Below are positions 33,001 through 40,318 of a stretch of 64,000 bases of DNA, piece after piece. A model generated the notes under the pieces. It was not told where the DNA came from, searched no databases, and saw nothing but the letters and a program-made list of their open reading frames with translations. This DNA is from an uncultured Ruminiclostridium sp. (GTDB lineage Bacteria > Bacillota > Clostridia > Oscillospirales > Ruminococcaceae): assembly GCA_934490165.1 (NCBI GenBank), contig CAKSTB010000008.1, forward strand, positions 49,438-113,437, read 5' to 3'. The stretch's first letter is position 1, and each line of letters begins with the position of its first letter. The position numbers were made by a program, and so were the translations under genes.

Positions 33001-36000
33001 TGTGAATATCTTGCCTACGTCCTCTTCCTTTACTCTTGTTTCGTCATACCAGATAACCTTTACCGACTTTGTAAGGCTCATTTCGGGGTCGGCGGTCTTT
33101 GTGAATTGCAGTGACGTGCCTGTATAGTGTATCTGAGCGACACCTTCGGCTGTACTGTTCTTATAGAAGCCGGACATACTGTATGGCTGCTCGTAACGGA
33201 TAAATCTGCCTCTTCTGTCATAGAGCATTCTGAAGTCTTCGCCCGAAACATTCATCGACAGCTTGCTCCACGGTACAGACGCATTGTAATTTATCACGCC
33301 TGTTGTAATATCAAGCGTCTGTGCGGACACTGCGGGAAGATCATTTACATTGATCTCTCCCCAGTAAGTGCCGTTTGAGCTGAATAATATCGGAGTTGTC
33401 ACGTCGTTAAGGCATATAACAAGGTCTTTGTCGCCCATTGAGAACAGCGGCCATTTGATTTCGGGTATCAGCGGTGCTTCAAGTCGTATTTTGAATACCT
33501 TTGATTCCGCGACAAGATTTACCTCGAGATAAATTCCCGCTTCAAGATAAAATCCGCCTGTCAGCGTCCGGTATACCGTACTGTATCGGTGATCCGGTTT
33601 GACAACGTGGTATTTTGCCAGACCGTATATATCGAGATATGCGCCTACCTGAACCTCAACGCCGACCTCACCCAGTCGTCTGAGACCTGTGAACGATACG
33701 GTAAGCTGTCCTGAAACGCCCATCTTAACGCCGACGTATCCGAATACAGTAAGATCAAAGCTGTACCTGTCGCCCTCGATAAGCTTGTTTTTGTACATAC
33801 TGAACTCTTTATCCTTTGAGTTGCCGTGTGTACCTACCTGCGTTGCGTCGAGTATAGAGAACTTACTTCCTATACCGCCCGCAAAGCTCATCTTTACAAC
33901 AAGGCTGAGCTCAAAATTGAGCTGGAACAGTGACAGTGGCTTAAACGCCGTGAAGAACGGTATACGGCATATTTCTATCTCTCCGCCCTTCTTGTTAAGC
34001 ATATCCTTGACATCCTTTACAAGACCTGCGGTATCGTTCTTCTCATCACTGCCGAGCATCTTTGCGACTTCGCTCGTGATATTCCTGTAGCTGTTTGAAC
34101 CTACCGAGCAGACAAGAACCTTAAGCTCTATATCCGTCTGTGTGTAGATGTTAGCCGCATAGTTGAATTCCATCTCGGGTATATCAAACCACTTGAATTC
34201 GAATGAATTATATCCCTGGAATGAAACATTAAGATACTCGCTTACTGTAAATGTTGCATCTACCTTGAGCTTTTTCTTGATGGTAGTCTTATAGTTCAGC
34301 TCGAATGTAATGACCGACCAGTAATCCGGGTTAACGGTAGTAAAGTTATCATTTTCTGCTTCACCGACCTTTACGGATACGGAAAGACCGATAGCAAGAC
34401 TTGCGGCGATGCTTTTGAGCGTATCCTCTTTAGGACGTGTATAGTCCGAGAAATCCTTTAATCTGTCATCGTCCAAAGTGGCTGTAACCGGCTGAGTAAC
34501 AAGCGGCTCGCCCTCCATTATTTCGTTTACGGTTTCATCTTCGGCAAGAAGTGCCGCGAGTACAAGGTTAAGCTGCTGTACGCCCTCGCTGTTCTTCACT
34601 TCTTCCGCTATTGCCTCAGTATCTATCTGTTCCTCAAGGAATTTGTTTTTTGCAGGCTCTGTGAAATAAACATCGACATTGTCATAAACATCTTCCGCTT
34701 CGCAATCGGCTGTCTGTATATAGTAAGCGTCACCATCCTTTGCGGTAGCTGTGATTTTTACAAACAGGCAGTCTTCGGTGAAATTCTTTGTGCCGTTGTC
34801 AATGCATATTACATCATCAACAGCAAGAGCATTTTCCTCAAAATATTCCGCCGAAAGCATATATTCGTTAATGTTCTCGGTAGCGGTCAGCTTGGTCTTG
34901 TCAAGATATTTAATATTGTCCTTGACTTCTACTATATTAGTCTGCTCTTTGTATATCTTGAATGTGTACTCGTTTACCGTATCGTCAAGACCCTTGAAAG
35001 TAACTCCCTCACCTGCTGTCATACGGTACATACAGCCGGCTGTGTATGCGGTTTCGGGAACGAGTGTATATTCGTTTTCTGCGTTTGATGTTACAACATA
35101 ATTTTCCGGAGTATCGCCCGTATACGCAAATAAGGTGATGTACTCCCATACATTATCTGCCGTTATTTCTTCGTCACATATAAGCGTGATCGGCTGATAT
35201 TCCGCACAGTCCTCCACATAGTAGGTGGTTCTCACACCTGATTGGAAATCATCGGCAGAATCCTCAAACGAGGCATACAAGGTCATATCCTCGTTTACCG
35301 GAGTATTGGTGAAAAATTCGGTCGTGAATGCCGTATCGGTAAACCAGCCCATAAATGCCTTGCCCGCACCGAATGATTCGGGAAGTCTGCTTATCGTTTC
35401 GCCCTTTTTAACGGTGATGGGAGCGACAGGTGTGCCGTCACCCGCATCAAAAGTCACTGTGACCTCATCTTCGTCTGCAGGCTTGTTCTCATTATATGTA
35501 ACCTTTGCTGTTATTGTCTTTTTAACGCCGTCTACAGTTATATCCTTGCTTGCGGTAACGCTTCCGCTTGCATTCGGTTGTAAAACTTCTTCCGCAAATA
35601 CATCTGCGGGAAGTGCGGTAAGAGAGATCACTGCACATAAGAACAACGATAAAATCTTCTTACCGTGCTTTTTCTTTATACCGAGTACGGTAAGTGTTCC
35701 GCCCGATATCACTGCAAGTGTGAGCCACAGCGGGCAGAGCGTTCCGCCGGTGGGAGGATTATCGGGATTATCCGGTGTCGAAGGAGCATCCGGAGCTGCT
35801 GTTTGTTCTGTTGTTGTCGCAGGTGTCGTTACCGGTGCAGAAGTGTCCTCCGGCGTTGTAGCAGGCGCAGGTGTTTCTTCCGGCGTTGTTGCAGGCGCAG
35901 GAGTTTCCTCCGGCGTTGTTGCAGGTGCAGGAGTTTCCTCCGGCGTTGTTGCAGGCGCAGGTGTTTCCTCCGGCGTTGTAGCAGGCGCAGGTGTATCAGG

Positions 36001-36351
36001 CGGAGCAGGAGTTGTTTCTATATACGCAGTAAGCGTTTGCGTATTGCTCTCTCCCGCCGCAAGCACATATTCGCCGTTTGTAAGGCTTCCGTTCTTAAGG
36101 GTCAGTCCTGCGGGTAATGATATTACCGACTTTACCTTGTCGATCTCATAAACGTTACCGTTTGTGACGTTAAGAGTTATACCTACATTTTCCCCCTCGT
36201 CATAGCTCTCCTTGTCTGTAGCAAGCGTTGCGGATACAAGTGACGCTTCCTGTGCCGCCGTTATAACCGTCATCACACTTGAAAACGTAAACAGCGTTAT
36301 AAGCGTTATTACCGCCGCCAGCCTTTTCCTTGTTTTCATCTTTTTTAACAT
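30088..36351 (-). CDS. Giant surface protein with internal sorting-like signal and second signal peptide
   Basis: 2087 residues. A signal peptide (1-33) is followed by a beta domain (about 36-112), five 10-residue TPAPATTPEE-type repeats (about 119-170), then NPPTGG (198-203), a hydrophobic stretch (206-224) and KKKHGKK (226-232), which together look like a sortase sorting signal. Directly after comes another hydrophobic core (233-247) ending in ALPADVFAEE, a good signal-peptidase site. The remaining about 1830 residues include an InlB-type beta repeat near 290-365 (FDAGDG, FMGWFTD), a large middle region, and several further GW-type beta repeats to the C-terminus, with no terminal anchor. 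Likely an adhesin or surface scaffold. It follows a TetR gene by 15 bases, with an ACGGAGGTGG ribosome site. Confidence 0.85.
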   Translation of the reverse strand: MLKKMKTRKRLAAVITLITLFTFSSVMTVITAAQEASLVSATLATDKESYDEGENVGITLNVTNGNVYEIDKVKSVISLPAGLTLKNGSLTNGEYVLAAGESNTQTLTAYIETTPAPPDTPAPATTPEETPAPATTPEETPAPATTPEETPAPATTPEETPAPATTPEDTSAPVTTPATTTEQTAAPDAPSTPDNPDNPPTGGTLCPLWLTLAVISGGTLTVLGIKKKHGKKILSLFLCAVISLTALPADVFAEEVLQPNASGSVTASKDITVDGVKKTITAKVTYNENKPADEDEVTVTFDAGDGTPVAPITVKKGETISRLPESFGAGKAFMGWFTDTAFTTEFFTNTPVNEDMTLYASFEDSADDFQSGVRTTYYVEDCAEYQPITLICDEEITADNVWEYITLFAYTGDTPENYVVTSNAENEYTLVPETAYTAGCMYRMTAGEGVTFKGLDDTVNEYTFKIYKEQTNIVEVKDNIKYLDKTKLTATENINEYMLSAEYFEENALAVDDVICIDNGTKNFTEDCLFVKITATAKDGDAYYIQTADCEAEDVYDNVDVYFTEPAKNKFLEEQIDTEAIAEEVKNSEGVQQLNLVLAALLAEDETVNEIMEGEPLVTQPVTATLDDDRLKDFSDYTRPKEDTLKSIAASLAIGLSVSVKVGEAENDNFTTVNPDYWSVITFELNYKTTIKKKLKVDATFTVSEYLNVSFQGYNSFEFKWFDIPEMEFNYAANIYTQTDIELKVLVCSVGSNSYRNITSEVAKMLGSDEKNDTAGLVKDVKDMLNKKGGEIEICRIPFFTAFKPLSLFQLNFELSLVVKMSFAGGIGSKFSILDATQVGTHGNSKDKEFSMYKNKLIEGDRYSFDLTVFGYVGVKMGVSGQLTVSFTGLRRLGEVGVEVQVGAYLDIYGLAKYHVVKPDHRYSTVYRTLTGGFYLEAGIYLEVNLVAESKVFKIRLEAPLIPEIKWPLFSMGDKDLVICLNDVTTPILFSSNGTYWGEINVNDLPAVSAQTLDITTGVINYNASVPWSKLSMNVSGEDFRMLYDRRGRFIRYEQPYSMSGFYKNSTAEGVAQIHYTGTSLQFTKTADPEMSLTKSVKVIWYDETRVKEEDVGKIFTVNFYREVDGVKTLVETRKVPAGSLAGSYNTNNAPDSWKYIDCQWKDKDPYFIAVDHDNYEIVYTATRAQALTEIEYYDTVNKEWVVELWAVNAGDVLNVPDNSSDEYMKLTSWHATYGTPFGFEKMYKYAGDKLRAIDSGCRKDYYTSGQPTDKPLYKITGNTQRAASENFYFNHHSDYQKVALHFSANYDRALMNVTYNYYNYAGDKKSTTVKVPYGTRPDFFLSSWPFGKTFIGYTPDGGKTLYDKDTVFNEQLPYVYEDTVYDAVYEAGIFNVEIQYYDDVAREFKTYKTLKVEGGSKVPQSVFDEAWSKSNWQEGTTIQFIDWSDVYLSEEYGDAYLNEFIPDKTLIYKSIILRPRFRRNVTIKLDAGDGRLIFEESKEFKSYSQDKYEVEISRWATKDSDKYNDYQPTGWKDSTTGEIYALGQTVKLDYSTTLTAIYQATPKTYTVNVSTPYGVLLNGEKTDTFSGGYDAYLAFVEKYNNYTPANVDGEGYTLVFKGSSSNASDDGLTLDIAFDRWQKVIHKHTLKLDANGGKLTGNDQRTADYGTEIKLSDMAEASKTDDLRDYILSGWKDEDGTVYAVDDTITLTKDMTLTAVWIDGAYKEYTITFVLDSNTIKRVSYHYGDALPVFDAPKEADGYIFSGWSWFDTEGELSGQPDTMPASTLTAIGTTTKCYISYEFDGTVYGTKEVGKIGDTITLIAKPTKDYYDVTDWTADGITITDGKFVMPAHDVIFKATSSPAFYNVNMTVDGSASSDSPMKAQYMSTVTLPEPPAKNGYTYYWQSDDVAIYEENGEYKFTMPHNDVSVECVYTMATYNVYYMIDGEAAPYRTITDVPAGKEMFAYIDPPRKEGYLFNETWICMDASLVNKEGKYTMPDSDVYFWGRYAKDDDTMVMFSVEVYVDGNPETHYTLYTNRGETVTLPDIFMDGYKKSYESATLTVTNGNVTIPTGDDVFEVSLAIKFTKS
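35840..35995. repeat. Five 30-base direct repeats encoding the Thr/Pro-rich linker
   Basis: Tandem units built on TCCGGCGTTGTTGCAGG (plus strand), coding TPAPATTPEE on the minus strand. Near identity between units suggests length variation by slippage. Confidence 0.85.
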
Positions 36352-36366
36352 AACCCACCTCCGTAA

Positions 36367-37080
36367 TTATCCGTTTTGGCTTATTTCGTTTATTGAACTT
36401 TCGATTGCTTTTTCAAGCCCCGTTTCCGCTTTTGCGATTATCTCATCGATAAGCCTTTTTGCTACCGAGTGCAGATCAAACGCAAGTACAGCTTCTATCA
36501 GGCTCGCACGTTTTTCCTTAGGCACATCATACAGCTTAAGACAGCACTCAAGAAAACGCTCTATCTTCTTTTGCACCGTGAAGTACATATCACATTTCCT
36601 TGCCATAAAACCACGCATGATACTTCCCGACGCTATATCCATCTCATAGAAATCTTTATCTTCAGCCCCCGGCATAAACGGTGAGAATATAGCCTTTATC
36701 TGCACTGCTGTACTTTTTAAAATATATTCTGTAGTGCTTGGCAGGGTATATGCCATTACATATATCTCCCTCAGCGGATCGGACAGCTCGGTTATATATA
36801 TCTGCAATGAGGTTTCAAGGCAGTACACCATAAGCGGCTCCATATCCTTTGCAAATGTCCTCGCCTTTGCAAACTGATTTTCAAACATGATCTGCGTAAG
36901 CGTCAGAAGCAATGCTTCTTTATTTTCAAATGCCGCAAAAAACGATGTCGGCGACATTCCTGCCGCTTTTGATATCTGTGCGGTGGTAGTTTTTTCATAC
37001 CCCTGCTCTAAAAACAACTGTATTGCGGCAAGCAGCATTTTGTTACGACGGGCTACGCCCTTCGGTTGTAATCCTTTCAA
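36367..37080 (-). CDS. TetR-family transcriptional regulator
   Basis: 237 residues from a TTG start with AAGGAGGA seven bases upstream. The N-terminal helix-turn-helix (about 14-60: AAIQLFLEQGYEKTTTAQISKAAGMS split by the turn) is followed by FFAAFENKEAL, classic TetR. The helical C-terminal ligand domain is not assigned. The stop lies 15 bases before the giant surface-protein gene in the same direction, so the two share a transcript; the dyad at its promoter suggests autorepression and co-regulation of the surface protein. Confidence 0.9.
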   Translation of the reverse strand: MKGLQPKGVARRNKMLLAAIQLFLEQGYEKTTTAQISKAAGMSPTSFFAAFENKEALLLTLTQIMFENQFAKARTFAKDMEPLMVYCLETSLQIYITELSDPLREIYVMAYTLPSTTEYILKSTAVQIKAIFSPFMPGAEDKDFYEMDIASGSIMRGFMARKCDMYFTVQKKIERFLECCLKLYDVPKEKRASLIEAVLAFDLHSVAKRLIDEIIAKAETGLEKAIESSINEISQNG

Positions 37081-37127
37081 TTTATATCCTCCTTATTGCC
37101 GTCTATACTATAATTGAAAGTCTGGTT

Positions 37128-37169
37128 TTGAGTTTACTCAATTATAGCATATTGTTTCTCAAAAGTCAA
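37128..37169 (-). promoter_or_regulatory. Promoter of TetR/surface-protein operon with operator-like dyad
   Basis: Minus strand TTGACT (37169-37164), 17-base spacer, TATAAT (37146-37141). TTGAGTTTACTCAA (37128-37141) is a 6+6 dyad at the transcription start, where a TetR dimer would block initiation. Confidence 0.7.
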
Positions 37170-37257
37170 TATCTACCGTATTTTTATATTCAAACTCGTT
37201 TATGCAAAACCTACAAAACTGATAAGAATTAAGCAAAAGTTTTCGGCGAACTAATTC

Positions 37258-37297
37258 CACTAAACCTATTGACAAACTAGGTTTAGTGTGTTATACT
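37258..37297 (+). promoter_or_regulatory. metNIQ promoter with 11-base inverted repeat around the -35
   Basis: TTGACA (37269-37274), 17-base spacer, TATACT (37292-37297). CACTAAACCTA (37258-37268) and TAGGTTTAGTG (37278-37288) are perfect reverse complements that bracket the -35, a strong candidate operator for a repressor of methionine uptake; the regulator is not identified. Confidence 0.75.
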
Positions 37298-37331
37298 CAT
37301 AACAACGAAAACGAAAGGGGCTGACGAAAAA

Positions 37332-37397
37332 ATGATGAGCATAATGCGAATGTGTGAAGACAATATAATAATGCGTCTGTCCCGCAAGAACATCTGA
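37332..37397 (+). CDS. Met-rich leader peptide upstream of metN
   Basis: A 21-codon ORF reading MMSIMRMCEDNIIMRLSRKN plus Ile, with methionine at codons 1, 2, 5, 7 and 14 and one Cys. GAAAGGGG precedes it by about 13 bases. It lies between the promoter and a hairpin (37420-37445) just before metN. The methionine density in front of methionine-transport genes suggests a ribosome-stalling attenuator. It is too short for routine gene calling. Confidence 0.6.
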   Translation: MMSIMRMCEDNIIMRLSRKNI

Positions 37398-37450
37398 GCC
37401 TCTCAGAACTTCAAAGCGCACGGACGTTAAGCAAAACACGTCCGTTATTT
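37374..37450 (+). promoter_or_regulatory. Candidate attenuator hairpin of metNIQ
   Basis: ACGGACGT (37420-37427) pairs with ACGTCCGT (37438-37445), followed by TATTT, a weak U-tract. The first arm can alternatively pair with CGTCTGT (37374-37380, one G-U pair) inside the leader ORF, offering an antiterminator. A small CTGAG-CCT-CTCAG stem spans the leader stop codon. Confidence 0.5.
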
Positions 37451-37463
37451 AATGGGAGGATAT

Positions 37464-38450
37464 ATGATAGAGCTTAAGGATCTTGAAAAGACGTACCGCA
37501 CTTCAAAGGGCAGCGTCACAGCAATAAAGGACATTAACATAACAATAAATGACGGTGAGATATTCGGTATCATCGGACTTTCGGGAGCCGGCAAAAGCAC
37601 ACTCGTACGTTGTATAAATTACCTTGAACGCCCGACATCGGGACAGGTAATAATAGACGGCAAGGAGCTCGGAAAGCTGAGCAACAAGGAGCTTTTGAAA
37701 ACCAGACAGAACATAGGAATGGTGTTCCAGGGCTTCAACCTTCTTGCACAGAGAAACGTTATAAAGAATATCTGCTATCCGCTTGAAATTGCAGGTATGA
37801 AAAAGGCTGACGCTGTAAAGAGAGCCGAAAGCCTGCTCGAGCTTGTAGGACTTTCCGATAAAGCTAAGGCGTATCCGTCACAGCTTTCGGGCGGTCAGAA
37901 GCAGAGAGTGGCGATAGCAAGAGCGCTCGCCGCCGAAACACATTATCTTTTATGCGACGAAGCAACAAGCGCGCTCGACCCCGATACCACAAGATCGGTG
38001 CTGGAGCTTTTAAAGAAGATAAACAGAACTCTCGGTGTTACTATAATAGTGATCACACACGAGATGAAGGTAATAGACAGCATATGCGACAGGGTCGCAG
38101 TGCTTGATAACAGCACGGTAGCCGAAATAGGCGATGTGAGAACGGTATTTGCAAATCCGAAGTCGGATATCGCAAGAAAGCTTATCATGCCGCAGGGCGG
38201 GCTTCCCGTAACAAGCGAGAACGGACAGAAGATAAGAATTATCTACAACGGCGAAAATTCTTCGCAGTCGCTGTTATCCGATATGATACTCAAGTGCAAC
38301 ACCCCCGTCAACATTCTTCATGCGGACACTAAGGACATCGACGGCAAGGCATACGGTCAGATACTGGTGCAGCTGCCCGACGACGAAATTTCGGCAGAAA
38401 AGATAACAGCATATCTTAAAGCCAACAGTGTTACCTATTCACAGGTGTAA
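37464..38450 (+). CDS. metN: Methionine ABC transporter ATP-binding protein
   Basis: The ATG at 37464 is preferred: GGGAGG lies five bases upstream, while the in-frame ATG at 37452 overlaps it. 328 residues: ABC ATPase with Walker A GLSGAGKST, LSGGQKQR, Walker B LLCDEATSALDP and VITHEMKV, then a C-terminal NIL domain (about 250-328) that in MetN binds methionine and inhibits transport when the cell is replete. First gene of metN-metI-metQ. Confidence 0.93.
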   Translation: MIELKDLEKTYRTSKGSVTAIKDINITINDGEIFGIIGLSGAGKSTLVRCINYLERPTSGQVIIDGKELGKLSNKELLKTRQNIGMVFQGFNLLAQRNVIKNICYPLEIAGMKKADAVKRAESLLELVGLSDKAKAYPSQLSGGQKQRVAIARALAAETHYLLCDEATSALDPDTTRSVLELLKKINRTLGVTIIVITHEMKVIDSICDRVAVLDNSTVAEIGDVRTVFANPKSDIARKLIMPQGGLPVTSENGQKIRIIYNGENSSQSLLSDMILKCNTPVNILHADTKDIDGKAYGQILVQLPDDEISAEKITAYLKANSVTYSQV

Positions 38451-38462
38451 GGGGGAAGAAAA

Positions 38463-39140
38463 ATGTCAGACGATCTTATACAGCTGTGGGATAAAGGCGT
38501 ACTTTTACAGGGTATATGGGAAACAATATATTTAACGTTCATCTCTTCATTTATAGCTTACGTTTTCGGACTTCCGATAGGCGTACTGCTTACAGTTACC
38601 GATAAGGACGGTATCCACCCTATCCCGTGGCTCAACAAAATAGTGGGTATTATCGTCAATATATTCCGCAGTATCCCGTTCATCATTCTGATGGTTGCGT
38701 GCTTACCCGCCGCAAAGGTTATTGTCGGAACAAGTCTTGGCAATAAGGCAATGATAGTAATGCTGGTCATAGCGGCTATCCCTTATGTGGCGAGAATGAC
38801 GGAATCCTCTTTCAAAGAGGTTGACAAAGGCGTTATTGAAGCGGCTCAGGCAATGGGCAGCTCCACATTCAAGATAATATACAAGGTGCTTATCCCGGAA
38901 GCAAAGCCCGCGCTTATGGTCGGCGCAGTCATTTCACTGGTAACTATTCTCGGTTACTCGGCAATGGCGGGAACGATCGGCGGCGGCGGACTCGGTATGA
39001 TAGCTATCTCATTCGGCTATCAGCGTTTCAATAACGATATTGTGTGGATATGCGTACTGCTCACGGTCATCATAGTACAGCTCATTCAGGAGCTTGGTAT
39101 GCTGATAGCGCGAAAGGCAGACAAGCGTATAAACAAGTAA
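38463..39140 (+). CDS. metI: Methionine ABC transporter permease
   Basis: 225 residues with five membrane segments, the usual MetI size. GIWETIYLTFISSF opens the domain, and EAAQAMGSSTFKIIYKVLIP is the EAA loop contacting MetN. The gene follows metN by 12 bases. Confidence 0.93.
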   Translation: MSDDLIQLWDKGVLLQGIWETIYLTFISSFIAYVFGLPIGVLLTVTDKDGIHPIPWLNKIVGIIVNIFRSIPFIILMVACLPAAKVIVGTSLGNKAMIVMLVIAAIPYVARMTESSFKEVDKGVIEAAQAMGSSTFKIIYKVLIPEAKPALMVGAVISLVTILGYSAMAGTIGGGGLGMIAISFGYQRFNNDIVWICVLLTVIIVQLIQELGMLIARKADKRINK

Positions 39141-39153
39141 GGAGAGATATAAT

Positions 39154-39225
39154 ATGTCACTGCTTTTTACAAAGCTCTTAAGACAGAATTTCCGTTTCGG
39201 GCGAATGTGCCGATGTTGTATATAA
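39154..39225 (+). CDS. Short ORF between metI and metQ, possible second leader peptide
   Basis: 23 codons from ATG 39154, with AAGGAGAGAT nine bases upstream, ending in Met-Cys-Arg-Cys-Cys-Ile. The good ribosome site and the sulfur amino acids clustered at the C-terminus, in the 183-base gap before metQ, suggest a translated leader rather than chance. Small stems follow (CCGT-AAAATA-ACGG; GCGGT-AA-AACCGC near the metQ ribosome site). Function inferred only from position and composition. Confidence 0.45.
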   Translation: MSLLFTKLLRQNFRFGRMCRCCI

Positions 39226-39323
39226 GAAAGATAAACCCGTAAAATAACGGTGCAGGACAAAGAAAGATAAATAAAAAAATACAACATTGACAGGCGGTAA
39301 AACCGCAGAAACGGAGAATTAAA

Positions 39324-40235
39324 ATGAAAAAGATATTATCACTGATACTCACAGCGGCTCTTGCAGGCGCAACACTTACAGCGTGCAGCTCAAACGGCAC
39401 AAGCTCAACAGCTTCTTCAAATGATGCATCATCGGCAGATGCTTCTTCAGCCGCAAGCTCGGCAGAAAGCACAGCAGACAACACTGCTGATACAGACAAG
39501 GTTATCAAGATCGGTGCTACAGCTACTCCTCACGGCGAGATCCTTGAATTTGTAAAAGACAAGCTTGCTAAGGACGGTTACGACCTACAGATCACAATTT
39601 ACGATGACTATGTACTGCCCAACAATGCAGTTGCAAGCGGTGAGCTTGACGCTAACTACCACCAGCACACACCTTACCTCAACAACTACAACGAGAAGAA
39701 CGGTACAGATCTGGTTCCCGCCGCACTTATCCACTATGAGCCTTTCGGTCTTTACGGCAACGGCGTTGAAAAGATCGCAGATATCAAGGAAGGCGCTTCG
39801 ATTGTAATTCCTGCCGACGACAGCAATGAAACAAGAGCGCTTCTTCTCTTACAGCAGGAAGGTCTTATCGAGCTCCCCGAGGGCGCAAATGCCAAGGACG
39901 GCGTTACAACGCTTGACATAAAGGATAACCACGGCTACAAGATAACAACAGTTCAGGCTGATACGGTTGCGGCTCAGTTTGCAAACAGCGATGCAGGTTC
40001 TTTAGCAGTAATCAACGGTAACTACGCTCTTGCGGCAGGTCTTGATATAAGCAAGGCTCTCGCAGTAGAAGACGCCTCGGGTGATGCGGCTCAGACATAC
40101 GCAAACATTGTAGCTGTAAAGAGCGGTAACGAAAACCTCCCCAAAATTCAGGCTCTTATAAAGGCTCTCAAGTCAGACGATGTAAAGAACTTCATCAACG
40201 AAAAGTACAACGGTGCAGTTGTAGCTATCTTCTGA
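39324..40235 (+). CDS. metQ: Methionine-binding lipoprotein (NlpA/MetQ family)
   Basis: 303 residues: signal peptide with LTAC lipobox, a Ser/Ala-rich linker, then the MetQ fold beginning IKIGATATPHGEI, with YDDYVLPN, LDANYHQHTPYL and IVIPADDSNETRALLL, all characteristic of D/L-methionine binding proteins. It completes the MetNIQ importer. Confidence 0.93.
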   Translation: MKKILSLILTAALAGATLTACSSNGTSSTASSNDASSADASSAASSAESTADNTADTDKVIKIGATATPHGEILEFVKDKLAKDGYDLQITIYDDYVLPNNAVASGELDANYHQHTPYLNNYNEKNGTDLVPAALIHYEPFGLYGNGVEKIADIKEGASIVIPADDSNETRALLLLQQEGLIELPEGANAKDGVTTLDIKDNHGYKITTVQADTVAAQFANSDAGSLAVINGNYALAAGLDISKALAVEDASGDAAQTYANIVAVKSGNENLPKIQALIKALKSDDVKNFINEKYNGAVVAIF

Positions 40236-40285
40236 GAATAGCCTAGAGCAGTAAAAATTCTTCTTCATACGGTAAATAATATATG

Positions 40286-40317
40286 GCAACGCCCCCTGTT
40301 TTCAGGGGGCGTTGTCC
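40286..40317 (+). terminator. Terminator after metQ, convergent
   Basis: GGCAACGCCCCCTG pairs with CAGGGGGCGTTGTC. The T-tract is poor; it also lies just past the end of the leftward gene and may act in both directions. Confidence 0.6.
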
Positions 40318-40318
40318 G

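Noticed and set aside
35225..36151. A 308-codon plus-strand frame opposite the giant surface gene
   Set aside because: A shadow of the repetitive Thr/Pro-coding region; low-complexity Val/Gly/Ala translation and no start signals.
36367..37080. The TetR protein as regulator of the FtsX exporter operators at 15.3 kb
   Set aside because: Its own promoter dyad (TTGAGT-ACTCAA) does not resemble the GTTAGC-CTAAT type repeats, and the loci are 21 kb apart.
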